Assembly: GCF_036013525.1 (NCBI RefSeq) | Contig: NZ_CP107853.1 | Location: 5,084,001 to 5,148,000 of the forward strand | Origin: Nonomuraea sp. NBC_00507 | Lineage (GTDB): Bacteria; Actinomycetota; Actinomycetes; Streptosporangiales; Streptosporangiaceae | Length of the DNA stretch: 64,000 nucleotides | Direction: 5' to 3' | Shown here: positions 23,674 to 31,372 of the stretch, in pieces | Numbering within the stretch: the stretch's first letter is position 1 | Layout of the letters: every line of letters begins with the position of its first letter | Notes under the pieces: generated by a model | What the model saw: the letters and a program-made list of their open reading frames with translations, nothing else | Told to the model about the DNA's origin: nothing | The model's database searches: none | Translations under genes and position numbers: made by a program

Positions 23674-23701
23674 TATGAACACCGAGTCGAGGAGGACCGC
23701 C

Positions 23702-24121
23702 GTGAAGCCCATCGCCGTCAATCCCGCAGCCCTTCCGGCGCCGAGCGGCTACTCGCATGGCACGCTGCACGGGAACACGCTCTACCTGGGCGGGCAGACC
23801 GCGCTGGACAAGGACATGCGCATCGTGGACGGGGGCATCGTCGAGCAGTTCCGGCAGGCGTTCGGCAACCTGCTGACCACGCTGCGCGAGGCGGGCGGAG
23901 AGCCCGGAGACCTGGTCAGCATCACGATCTACCTCACCGACATCGCCGGCTACCAGGCGCACGGCAAGGAGATCGGCAAGGTCTGGCGGGAGCTGGCCGG
24001 GCCCGTCTATCCAGCCATGGCCGGCATCGGGTGCACCGAGCTGTGGCAACCGGAGGCCATGATCGAAATCCTCGGCACCGCCGTGATCCCTGACGAGAGG
24101 CTGAAGGTTCCCCAGGGCTGA
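23702..24121 (+). CDS. Rid-family (YjgF/YER057c/UK114) protein
   Basis: The 139-residue protein starts at GTG with GAGGAGG six bases upstream. The trimeric Rid fold is shown by YSHGTLHGNTLYLGGQTALD, EQFRQAFGNLLTTLREAGGEPGDLVSITIYLTD and the end LWQPEAMIEILGTAVIP. In archetypal RidA an Arg in the PARSA segment binds the substrate carboxylate. By-eye alignment puts Met here (YPAMAGIG), so it is probably not a canonical 2-aminoacrylate deaminase. A role in hydrolysing an enamine/imine formed from 2-aminobenzoyl-CoA fits the neighbours and is an inference. Confidence 0.85.
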   Translation: MKPIAVNPAALPAPSGYSHGTLHGNTLYLGGQTALDKDMRIVDGGIVEQFRQAFGNLLTTLREAGGEPGDLVSITIYLTDIAGYQAHGKEIGKVWRELAGPVYPAMAGIGCTELWQPEAMIEILGTAVIPDERLKVPQG

Positions 24122-24168
24122 GGCGCCTGGCAGGCGCGCGACGTGGGGCAGTCCAGTCACTGAAATTG

Positions 24169-24203
24169 CGTATTCTTGACGGTCGTTCGAAATACGGTAT
24201 AAC
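24169..24203 (+). promoter_or_regulatory. Shared island motif, site C, in the monooxygenase promoter
   Basis: CGTATTCTTGACGGTCGT (24169-24186) contains TTGACG (24176-24181), a -35 spaced 16 bp from TATAAC (24198-24203), a strong -10. CGTATT at the left is mirrored by AATACG (24191-24196). The operator covers the whole promoter of the fused monooxygenase, so repression is likely. Confidence 0.7.
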
Positions 24204-24239
24204 TTGACGCTCGGCCCGTCGTCACATGAGGAGGACATC

Positions 24240-26603
24240 GTGCGGATCGCGGTCATCGGGGGAGGGCCTGGCGGCCTGTATTTCGCCGTGCTGGCCAAGC
24301 AACTGGGACCGGGACACGAGATCACCGTCTGGGAGCGCAACGCCCCGGACGACACCTTCGGATTCGGTGTGGTGTTCTCCGACGAGACCCTCGGCGGGAT
24401 CGAGCACGCCGATCCCGGCATCTACCGCCGGATGGAAGCGGAGTTCGCCCGCTGGGACGACATCGACGTCCACTACCGGGGACAGGTGCTCACCAGCGGC
24501 GGTCACGCCTTCGCGGCGCTGAGCCGCAAGCGGCTGCTGGAGATCATGCAGCAGCGCTGCCGGGAGCTCGGCGTCACGATCCACTTCCTCACCGAGGCGC
24601 CGGACGTGTCCCAGCTCGCCGCGACCCACGACCTGGTGGTCGCCGCCGACGGGGTCAACTCGGCCGTCCGCTCGAAACACGCCGACTCCTTCCATCCCGA
24701 CCTGGAGCAGCGGGCCTGCAAATACATGTGGCTCGGCACGGACAAGGTGTTCGACGCCTTCAAGTTCTACGTCGTCGAAACGCCCTACGGCGTGATGCAG
24801 GGGCACGGCTATCCCTTCGACGCCCACGGCAGCACCTTCATCGTCGAGATGCACGAGGACGTCTGGCGCCGGGCCGGATTCGACGCCCTCGCCGCCCGCC
24901 CGTTCGCGCCCGGCGAGTCCGACGAGAGGTCCATCGAGCGGGTCAAGGAGATCTTCGCCGAGGAGCTGGACGGCTGCTCCCTACTCGCCAACAACAGCAA
25001 GTGGATCAACTTCACCACGGTCAGGAACGACAGCTGGCGGCACGAGAACATCGTGCTCCTCGGCGACGCCGCGCACACCGCCCACTTCTCCATCGGCTCG
25101 GGAACCAAGCTCGCCATGGAGGACGCCCTCAGCCTGGCGGCGTGCCTGCACGAGCGGCCCACCCTCGACGAGGCGCTCACCGCGTACGAGAGCGAGCGCA
25201 AGTCCGTCGTCCGGTCGACCCAGCGGGCGGCGCAGGCGAGCCTGGAATGGTTCGAGAACCTCGGGCAGTACGTCGGCCAGGAGCCCGAGCAGTTCGCGTT
25301 CAACATCATGACCCGCAGCCGCCGGGTCACCTACGACAACCTGCGGCTGCGCGACCCCGAGTTCGTGGCCCGCGTCGACGCCTGGTTCGCCGGCCGGCAG
25401 CCGCAGCGCCCGGGAGACGGGCCCGCGACGCCGCCGATGTTCCACCCCTTCCGGCTCGGCGAGCTGGAACTCGCCAACCGCGTCGTGGTGTCGCCGATGG
25501 ACATGTACCGGGCGGTCGACGGCATGCCGAACGACTTCCACCTCGTCCACCTGGGAGGAAAGGCGCTCGGCGGCGCCGGGCTGGTCATGACCGAGATGGT
25601 CTGCGTCTCCGATACCGGACGCATCACGCCCGGCTGCACGGGCATCTGGAACGACGAGCAGGTGGCCGGGTGGCGCCGGCTCACCGACTTCGTGCACCGC
25701 GAGAGCACGGCGAAGGTCGGCATCCAGGTGGGCCATTCCGGGCGCAAGGGCTCCACGCGCCTCATGTGGGAGGGGATCGACCAGCCGCTGCCCGAGGGCA
25801 ACTGGGAGGTCGTCGCGCCGTCCGCCCTGCCGTACAAGGAAGGGGTCAACCAGGTGCCCCGCGAGCTCACCCATGCCGACATGGAGGAGATCAAACGGCA
25901 GTTCGCCGACGCGGCGCGGCATGCCGACGACGCCGGTTTCGACCTGCTGGAGCTGCACTGTGCGCACGGCTATCTGCTGTCGTCCTTCATCTCCCCGGTC
26001 TGCAACCGCCGCGCCGACGAGTACGGCGGCGACCTCGCCGGCCGGCTCCGCTACCCGCTCGAGGTCTTCCGCGCGATGCGTCAGGTCTGGCCGAGGCACA
26101 AGCCGATGACCGTGCGCATCTCGGCCACCGACTGGGTCGAGGACGGCATCAGCGCCGACGACGCCGTGGCGATCGCGCGCGCGTTCGCCGACGCCGGCGC
26201 CGCGGCCATCGACGTGTCCACAGGGCAGGTCACGCCGGAGGAGAAGCCGGCCTTCGGCCGGTCCTATCAGACGCCGTACGCCGACAAGATCCGCAACGAG
26301 GTCGGCATCCCGACCATCGCGGTCGGCGTGATCTCCTCCTACGACGACGTCAACTCGATCATCCTGGCGGGCCGGGCCGATCTGTGCGCCCTGGGCCGGG
26401 CCCACCTCTACGATCCCAGCTGGACGCTGCACGCGGCCGTCGAGCAGGAATACGCCGGATCCGGCGCGGCGTGGCCCGACCCATGGCGGGCAGGCCGCCG
26501 CAAGCCGCAGACGGGCCGGACCGACGGGCCCAAGCCGCGGCTGCAGCTCATCCGCGAGGGCGCGTCCACCACCCGGCACGCCCGATGGAGGCCCGAGCGC
26601 TGA
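24240..26603 (+). CDS. Fused 2-aminobenzoyl-CoA (or salicylyl-CoA) monooxygenase/reductase
   Basis: The 787-residue two-domain enzyme has an N-terminal half that is a class A flavin monooxygenase: FAD-binding IAVIGGGPGGLYFAVLAK at the start, VVAADGVNSAVR, and GDAAHTAHFSIGSGTKLAMED. From about residue 400 an old-yellow-enzyme TIM barrel follows (FHPFRLGELELANRVVVSPM, QVGHSGRKG, DLLELHCAHGYLLSSFISP, VGVISS). This architecture is that of 2-aminobenzoyl-CoA monooxygenase/reductase and of salicylyl-CoA 5-hydroxylase relatives: hydroxylation at C5, then ring reduction. It starts at GTG after GAGGAGG. The adjacent CoA ligase, thioesterases and Rid protein support 2-aminobenzoate over salicylate. No beta-oxidation genes for the next steps are visible here. 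Confidence 0.87.
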   Translation: MRIAVIGGGPGGLYFAVLAKQLGPGHEITVWERNAPDDTFGFGVVFSDETLGGIEHADPGIYRRMEAEFARWDDIDVHYRGQVLTSGGHAFAALSRKRLLEIMQQRCRELGVTIHFLTEAPDVSQLAATHDLVVAADGVNSAVRSKHADSFHPDLEQRACKYMWLGTDKVFDAFKFYVVETPYGVMQGHGYPFDAHGSTFIVEMHEDVWRRAGFDALAARPFAPGESDERSIERVKEIFAEELDGCSLLANNSKWINFTTVRNDSWRHENIVLLGDAAHTAHFSIGSGTKLAMEDALSLAACLHERPTLDEALTAYESERKSVVRSTQRAAQASLEWFENLGQYVGQEPEQFAFNIMTRSRRVTYDNLRLRDPEFVARVDAWFAGRQPQRPGDGPATPPMFHPFRLGELELANRVVVSPMDMYRAVDGMPNDFHLVHLGGKALGGAGLVMTEMVCVSDTGRITPGCTGIWNDEQVAGWRRLTDFVHRESTAKVGIQVGHSGRKGSTRLMWEGIDQPLPEGNWEVVAPSALPYKEGVNQVPRELTHADMEEIKRQFADAARHADDAGFDLLELHCAHGYLLSSFISPVCNRRADEYGGDLAGRLRYPLEVFRAMRQVWPRHKPMTVRISATDWVEDGISADDAVAIARAFADAGAAAIDVSTGQVTPEEKPAFGRSYQTPYADKIRNEVGIPTIAVGVISSYDDVNSIILAGRADLCALGRAHLYDPSWTLHAAVEQEYAGSGAAWPDPWRAGRRKPQTGRTDGPKPRLQLIREGASTTRHARWRPER

Positions 26604-26952
26604 ACGGCGGCCAGGCGCGTCTCACGAGTTGAGCGCGCAGCTTGTCGAGCCCGACGATCATGGCCCGCGGTTACCCGCCGTTGTGTCCGTGATTCAGCGG
26701 ACACGTAAGTCCTTCGGTCGCTAGAGTTGAAGCTGTTGCGGAATCCCGTCCGCCTGGGGAATTGAGGAGCACTGATGTCTACAACGATGACCGGAGCTTC
26801 CGTTCGCCCTTGGTGACCGCAGTCGCAGGCTTCTAACGCCGCGCGTGTAGCAGCAAAGTCAGCACACATCCCGGTCGCCGGGGCGAGGTGACATGTGTCA
26901 CCGGCCCTTGGCGCCGTTTGGCGTCTCCGTTCGCCTTTCCGGGAGTTCTGCT
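26604..26952 (+). other. Structured 5' leader region of the MFS gene
   Basis: The 349-bp gap holds a GTGTCCG/CGGACAC stem (26682-26703), a TAGAGT -10 (26722-26727), the leader peptide, and a 16-bp near-palindrome GGTGACATGTGTCACC (26887-26902). It also holds a repeated TCCGTTCGCC block. No other gene is seen. The density of paired elements suggests an attenuator or regulator site. Confidence 0.45.
26775..26816 (+). CDS. Putative 13-residue leader peptide upstream of the MFS gene
   Basis: ATG at 26775 is preceded by GAGGAG five bases upstream, stronger than the MFS gene's own site, and encodes MSTTMTGASVRPW before TGA. A TAGAGT -10 candidate lies at 26722-26727. A TCCGTTCGCC block near the end of the leader (26799-26808) recurs just before the MFS ribosome-binding region (about 26927). 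Such an arrangement is typical of translation-dependent attenuation in drug-efflux genes. It is an inference from layout; no ribosome-arrest motif is known to me for this peptide. Confidence 0.45.
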   Translation: MSTTMTGASVRPW

Positions 26953-28260
26953 GTGTCCGCTCGTCATTCTTCACTGCTCCGTGTACGTGTCCTGGTCGAA
27001 CGCCTGATCGCTGCTCCGTTCGGCAGGAAATCTCAACGGTCGAGGTCAGCTCCGCCTGCTCCCAACTCCGCTGATCAGACTGTCAACCGGAATGTCCGCC
27101 TGCTGAGCTGGTTCAACTTCTTCGGCGACTTCCGCATGTACGGGCCGATTATGGTCATCTACTTCGCGCAAGTCACCGGCTCGTACACCGCTGCCGCCAG
27201 CCTCCTGGCGGTGAAGATGCTGTCTTCGGCAGCGTTCGAAGTCCCTACCGGGGTGCTCTCCGACCGCCTCGGCCGACGCGGCACGATGATCGCCGGTGCC
27301 GTCGTCATGGTGGCCGCCCATCTCGGGTACGCCGGCGCTTGGGGCTACGGCCTCCTCCTGGCAGCTGTCGTGCTGGAGGGATTGGCGACCTCACTGTGGA
27401 GCGGCAACAACGAGTCTCTGCTCTACGACACGTTGCTCGAAGCCGGCCGGGAGGAGGAGTTCCCCCGGCACTCGGGCCGGGTGAACTCGATGTTCCAGAT
27501 CGCGCTCGCACTGGCGGCAGCCATAGGTGGCGTGGTCGCCGGCGCGTGGTCGCTGCGTGTGGTGGTCGTGCTGTCGGTCGTGCCGCAGGTGCTGTGCGTG
27601 CTCGTCGCCTTGCGGGTCCGGGAACCGCGGGTGCACCGCCCGCTGGAATCGAACGTGCTGCTGCATCTCGGATCGGCCCTGCGCGGCATCCGCCGTAATC
27701 CGGTGCTCCGCCGGATGACTCTGGTGTCGGCGCTGCGTTACAGCAGCGAAAGCGCGGCCCAGTTGTCGCCTGCTTTCGTGGCAGGGCTGTGGCCGCTCTG
27801 GGCGCTGGGCCTGTGGCGCACCTTCGGCCATGGCGTGGCCTTCGTCGGCTTCCGCGTCAGTGGTTGGGTGATCGGCCGGGTGGGCGCGGCCCGCACTCTG
27901 CTGTTCGGTGAGCTGTTCGACAACGTGGCGAACTTCGTGGCGCTGGTCAAGCCGACCGTATTTTCGCCCGTGCTGCTTGGGTCACCGGCCTACGGCATGA
28001 CGACAATCGCCCAGCAGACGTTGCTGCAGCGCGAGTTCACCGACCGGGAACGCGCGACGATGGGTTCGCTTGCGTCGCTGCTCGGCAGCGTGCTCTACGC
28101 GCTCGTCGCCCTGGGAGCCGGCCTGGTGGCAGACCGTTGGGGCATCGTTCCGGCGTTGCTCGCGATCCAGGCGGTGGTGCTGATCGCACTTCCGCTCGCC
28201 TGGTGGGTGCACGCGCACGCTTCTTCGCTCCCCGCGGGCGCTGGGAGGGTGACGGGATGA
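26953..28260 (+). CDS. MFS transporter, drug-efflux type
   Basis: About 435 residues, from a GTG preceded by GGGAG; upstream in-frame codons give only a non-conserved tail, so the start is uncertain. Twelve membrane helices can be traced from LLSWFNFFGDFRMYGPIMVIYFAQ. The MFS loop 2-3 motif is present in FEVPTGVLSDRLGRRGTMIAGA. It resembles macrolide/quinolone efflux MFS proteins more than sugar carriers. Codon use is a little less GC-biased than in the neighbours, hinting at transfer. It ends in an ATGA junction with a broken phosphotransferase fragment. Its upstream leader suggests induction by a translation inhibitor. Confidence 0.75.
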   Translation: MSARHSSLLRVRVLVERLIAAPFGRKSQRSRSAPPAPNSADQTVNRNVRLLSWFNFFGDFRMYGPIMVIYFAQVTGSYTAAASLLAVKMLSSAAFEVPTGVLSDRLGRRGTMIAGAVVMVAAHLGYAGAWGYGLLLAAVVLEGLATSLWSGNNESLLYDTLLEAGREEEFPRHSGRVNSMFQIALALAAAIGGVVAGAWSLRVVVVLSVVPQVLCVLVALRVREPRVHRPLESNVLLHLGSALRGIRRNPVLRRMTLVSALRYSSESAAQLSPAFVAGLWPLWALGLWRTFGHGVAFVGFRVSGWVIGRVGAARTLLFGELFDNVANFVALVKPTVFSPVLLGSPAYGMTTIAQQTLLQREFTDRERATMGSLASLLGSVLYALVALGAGLVADRWGIVPALLAIQAVVLIALPLAWWVHAHASSLPAGAGRVTG

Positions 28261-28405
28261 TGACTACCGCCACACCTTCAACACCGTGCTCGACCAGAGT
28301 GGACACGTTTGGCTGATCGACTGGGACGAGACCGCAGTTCTGAGTCCCACCGGCATCGTGAGCGCCGCACTCGCATCGCTGCGGAGCATCGGCAGGAGGT
28401 TGTGA
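28259..28405 (+). pseudogene. Remnant of an aminoglycoside phosphotransferase-like gene
   Basis: In one frame overlapping the MFS stop, the sequence reads DDYRHTFNTVLDQSGHVWLIDWDE. This matches the catalytic-loop to metal-binding (IDWD) stretch of APH/choline kinase-like enzymes (consensus H-G-D-x-x-x-x-N ... I-D-W). It continues 24 residues to a TGA. There is no start codon or ATP-binding half, and the H-G-D and Asn residues have changed, so it is a non-functional fragment. Its position after an efflux gene hints at an old resistance cassette. Confidence 0.5.
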
Positions 28406-28524
28406 GACCCGGCCTAGTGCACTCGGTCGGGCTTCGGCGAGTCGGTACGATGAAGACCGTTTGATACCGGGTAGGGAGCACGCCATCCGCCGGAGTGCGT
28501 CCGTGAGCGCGCAAGAGGTGCACC

Positions 28525-29370
28525 ATGGTGGCCAACGAAGACGACGAAGCCAATGGAAAGGGCCAGAAGCCCCGTGCTCTGATCGTCACCGTCTACGGCC
28601 TCTACGCACGCGAGGTCGGCGGTTGGATGAGCGTCGCCTCGGTCATCAAGCTGCTCGCCCGCTGCGGTGTGGACGCGCCGTCCGTCCGTTCGGCGATCTT
28701 CCGTCTCAAGCGGCGCGGCCTCCTGGCCGCCGCCAAGGTCGACGGGACGGCCGGATACGCGCTCACCGAGGAGGCCTACCAGATCCTGCGCGAGGGTGAC
28801 CGGCGCATCTTCGAGCGGCGACAGGCGACCTCCAGTGAAGGGTGGCTGCTGGCCATCTTCAGCGTGCCGGAAACCGAACGCGACAAGCGGCACCAGTTGC
28901 GCTCCCGGCTGTCCTGGCTCGGTTTCGGCACGGTCGCCGCGGGAGTCTGGATCGCGCCCGCCCATCTGCTCGACGAGACGCGAGACGCCCTCGAGCGCTA
29001 CGGGCTGAGTGCTTACGTCAATCTCTTCCAAGCCCACCATCTGGCGTTCACCGACATCAGGGAGCAGATTCCGGGCTGGTGGGACCTGTCTCGCCTGCAG
29101 CGTCTGTACGACGAGTTCCTGGCTCAGTACGGCCCTGTGCTGGACAGCTATCGCGATCGCAAGACCCTGGATCCCGCCCAGGCGTTCGCGGACCACGTCA
29201 GCGCCCTCACGGACTGGCGCCGGCTGCCGTACTCCGACCCGGGGCTTCCCGCTGAAGTGCTGCCCGCGGACTGGAACGGCGTGAAAGCCGCCGAGACCTT
29301 CTTCGAACTGCACGACCTGCTGGCCAAGCCGGCCCACCGGTTCATCGAAACCGTGCTCAAGGACGCGTAA
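28525..29370 (+). CDS. PaaX-family transcriptional regulator
   Basis: This 281-residue protein has an N-terminal winged helix (PRALIVTVYGLYAREVGGWMSVASVIKLLARCGVDAPSVRSAIFRLKRRGLL). The PaaX middle domain (EGWLLAIFSVPETERDKRHQLRSRLSWLGFGTVAAGVWIAP) and C-terminal domain (LPYSDPGLPAEVLPADWNGVKAAETFFELHDLL) follow. PaaX proteins repress aromatic-CoA pathways and are released by an aryl-CoA. It lies 1.9 kb from the fused monooxygenase and next to a dead aromatic transporter, so it is the best local candidate to bind the three CGTATT motifs. AAGAGG precedes the ATG. Confidence 0.88.
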   Translation: MVANEDDEANGKGQKPRALIVTVYGLYAREVGGWMSVASVIKLLARCGVDAPSVRSAIFRLKRRGLLAAAKVDGTAGYALTEEAYQILREGDRRIFERRQATSSEGWLLAIFSVPETERDKRHQLRSRLSWLGFGTVAAGVWIAPAHLLDETRDALERYGLSAYVNLFQAHHLAFTDIREQIPGWWDLSRLQRLYDEFLAQYGPVLDSYRDRKTLDPAQAFADHVSALTDWRRLPYSDPGLPAEVLPADWNGVKAAETFFELHDLLAKPAHRFIETVLKDA

Positions 29371-29520
29371 GCGGACTCCCTCGTGCTGGGCGCATGCCGT
29401 GTGACCAGCGCGAGCTTAGCCATGCCCGGGCCCCTCGCGGTGGGAACGTAACAGAGACCTCATGTCCGAGGAGACCCCACCGTCCGCCACCGTGCCGCCC
29501 CGAGCCGCGGGGAGGGAATC

Positions 29521-30130
29521 GTGAGCACCAGCGCAGCGCCTCCTGACTCGAGGTCGAGGATCGTCGTCGTCGCGCTCTGCAGCGCCGCGATCATCATCGA
29601 CGGCTACGACCTGATCGTTTATGGCACGGTCGTCCCGACGCTCGCCGAGGGGTCCGCCGAGTGGAAGCTCGGCGCGGCCGAGATCGGCCGGATCGGTTCG
29701 TACGCGTTGATCGGCATGCTGATCGGCGCCATGCTGATCGGCACGATCACCGACCTGGTCGGGCGGAGGCGCGTCATGCTCGGGTGCATCGCGTGGTTCT
29801 CGATCGCGATGGCCTGGCGGCCGCCGCGCCGACTGTGGAGTTGTTCGGATTCGCCCGCTTCGTGGCCGGCATCGGTCTGGGCGGCGTCGTGCCGACCGCC
29901 ATCGCCCTCATCCCCGCGCTGGGCTGGCGGGCGATGTTCTGGCTCGGCACCGGCGTGGGGTTGCTGCTCGTGTACGGGTTGAACACCTGGCTCGCGCAGA
30001 TCATGCGTCAGGCGGGCTACCCGCTGGGCTCGGCGCTGGCCTTCCTGCTCGTGCTGAACCTCGGCGCCATCGTGGGCACGCCGCTGCTCGGCATGGCCGC
30101 GGCAGCCGCCGAGCACCGCGTGGCTGCGCT
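29521..30130 (+). pseudogene. Decayed aromatic-acid transporter (MFS, AAHS type)
   Basis: From the GTG the frame encodes ALCSAAIIIDGYDLIVYGTVVPTL and IGMLIGAMLIGTITDLVGRRR, the opening two helices and DxxGRRR loop of aromatic acid:H+ symporters. Near 29811-29820 the frame shifts; homology resumes in another frame with APTVELFGFARFVAGIGLGGVVPTAIALI. It then jumps directly to ALGWRAMFWLG and to GYPLGSALAFLLVLNLGAIVG, so two internal segments are missing. The C-terminal half is absent. At least one frameshift and two deletions make it non-functional. It was probably the uptake system of the neighbouring catabolic island. Confidence 0.8.
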
Positions 30131-30194
30131 AGGCCAGGTGCGCGGACTCTGGTGTCGCCGTACGTGCCTCGCGCGTGAACAGAGGGTCCGCACG

Positions 30195-31211
30195 TCAGGG
30201 GCGAAGCGGCGCGGGCCCCACCGACTGGCCCGGCACCAGGGTGCAGGGGATGAGGATGTGCGGCGGGCTGTCCTGGACCCCTTCGAGCTGGTCGATCAGC
30301 GCGTCCGCGGCGAGGCGGCCGAGCTGGGGAGCCGGTGCCGCCATGACCGTCAGGGACGGCTCGATCATCTCGCCGAGCTCGCGTGTGGTGGACGCCATGA
30401 TGATGGAAAGATCGTCCGGCACGGTGCGGCCGAGTGCACGCGTGCCTTTGACGAGGCCCGCCGAGGCGCCCTCGTTCACGAGGATCACGGCCGTCGTGTC
30501 CGGGTGGTCGTCGTGCAGGATGCGTGCGGCCTCCCTGCCGCCGGCCGAGGTGCCTTCCACCGGGAGGACGACGGGCGGGCGGCCGAGCGCCGCCATCGTG
30601 TCGAGGTAGGCGGCCTCAGCCCGCATGATCCGGCCGGGCTCGTCTCCCGGAGCCGCCTTCGTCCGCTGGATGATCAGCGCGATGCGCTCGTGGCCGAACG
30701 AGCGGAGATGGTCGACCGCCTGGTCCATGGTGGTGGCGAAATCGATGTCGACGAACGGCAGGTCGTCGTTGTCGGTCCGGCCGATCAGCGTGAACGGGAG
30801 TCGCGAGGCGATGAGCCGGTCGACGCGGGAGTCGTGGATCTGCACCTCCATGAGCAGCGCCCCGTCGACGAGGCCGCCGGCGAGCAGGTGCGACATCTGC
30901 TCGTCGGCGTTCACCGGCCACAGCACGAGGTCGTAGCCGCGCTCGCGGGCGCCGTGCGCGGCGCTCATGACGAACTGGATCACCGTCGCGTTGGGCCGGG
31001 CTTCGAAGTCCGGGTGCAACAGCGCGAGGATGCGCGTGCGGGAGCTGGCCAGGGCGCGGGCGACGACGTTTCGCCGGTAGTCGAGCTCTTCGATGGCCGC
31101 TTCGATGCGGGCCCGGGTCTCCGGCGCGACGGGCTTGGTGCCGTTGATGACGAAGGAGACCGTGGCGATGGAGACGTTCGCACGCTGGGCGACGTCGCGC
31201 ATCGTGACCAT
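30195..31211 (-). CDS. LacI-family regulator of the sugar ABC operon
   Basis: The 338-residue protein has N-terminal HTH and hinge VTMRDVAQRANVSIATVSFVINGTKPVAPETRARIEAAIEELDY and a periplasmic-binding-protein-like effector domain (ILALLHPDF, VDGALLMEVQ, HERIALIIQR, TAVILVNEGASAG). The ATG at 31211 is the start closest to the conserved HTH; upstream ATG codons give a non-conserved extension. It is divergent from the ABC operon and the shared intergenic region carries two inverted operators. The effector is probably the imported sugar. Confidence 0.9.
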   Translation of the reverse strand: MVTMRDVAQRANVSIATVSFVINGTKPVAPETRARIEAAIEELDYRRNVVARALASSRTRILALLHPDFEARPNATVIQFVMSAAHGARERGYDLVLWPVNADEQMSHLLAGGLVDGALLMEVQIHDSRVDRLIASRLPFTLIGRTDNDDLPFVDIDFATTMDQAVDHLRSFGHERIALIIQRTKAAPGDEPGRIMRAEAAYLDTMAALGRPPVVLPVEGTSAGGREAARILHDDHPDTTAVILVNEGASAGLVKGTRALGRTVPDDLSIIMASTTRELGEMIEPSLTVMAAPAPQLGRLAADALIDQLEGVQDSPPHILIPCTLVPGQSVGPAPLRP

Positions 31212-31294
31212 GGGTGCCGCCTCCCGGCTGCTGAGGGCGCGCGAGATGGGAGAAACTCGCGAGGCACTGCGACTATATCCCAAGGGCATTCGTA

Positions 31295-31306
31295 AAACCG
31301 CTTAAC
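31295..31306 (+). promoter_or_regulatory. LacI operator half-site 1
   Basis: AAACCGCTTAAC is a perfect inverted copy of 31361-31372. It lies 6 bp upstream of the -35 of the ABC operon. Confidence 0.65.
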
Positions 31307-31312
31307 TTCTTG

Positions 31313-31341
31313 TTGACATTGCCTGACGATCGGCGCAACAT
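31313..31341 (+). promoter_or_regulatory. Promoter of the sugar ABC operon
   Basis: TTGACA (31313-31318), a 17-bp spacer and CAACAT (31336-31341) form a good -35 with a moderate -10. It is flanked by the two LacI operators. The transcript would carry a leader of about 245 nt, in which no convincing gene or riboswitch was seen. Confidence 0.6.
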
Positions 31342-31360
31342 ACTTCACAAGCACCAGCCG

Positions 31361-31372
31361 GTTAAGCGGTTT
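31361..31372 (-). promoter_or_regulatory. LacI operator half-site 2
   Basis: GTTAAGCGGTTT is the exact inverse of the site at 31295-31306. The centres are 66 bp apart, close to six helical turns, so a looped repression complex spanning the promoter is possible. Confidence 0.65.

Noticed and set aside
29462..29524. 20-codon ORF overlapping the start of the decayed transporter
   Set aside because: No good ribosome-binding site and no recognisable sequence; it probably arises by chance.
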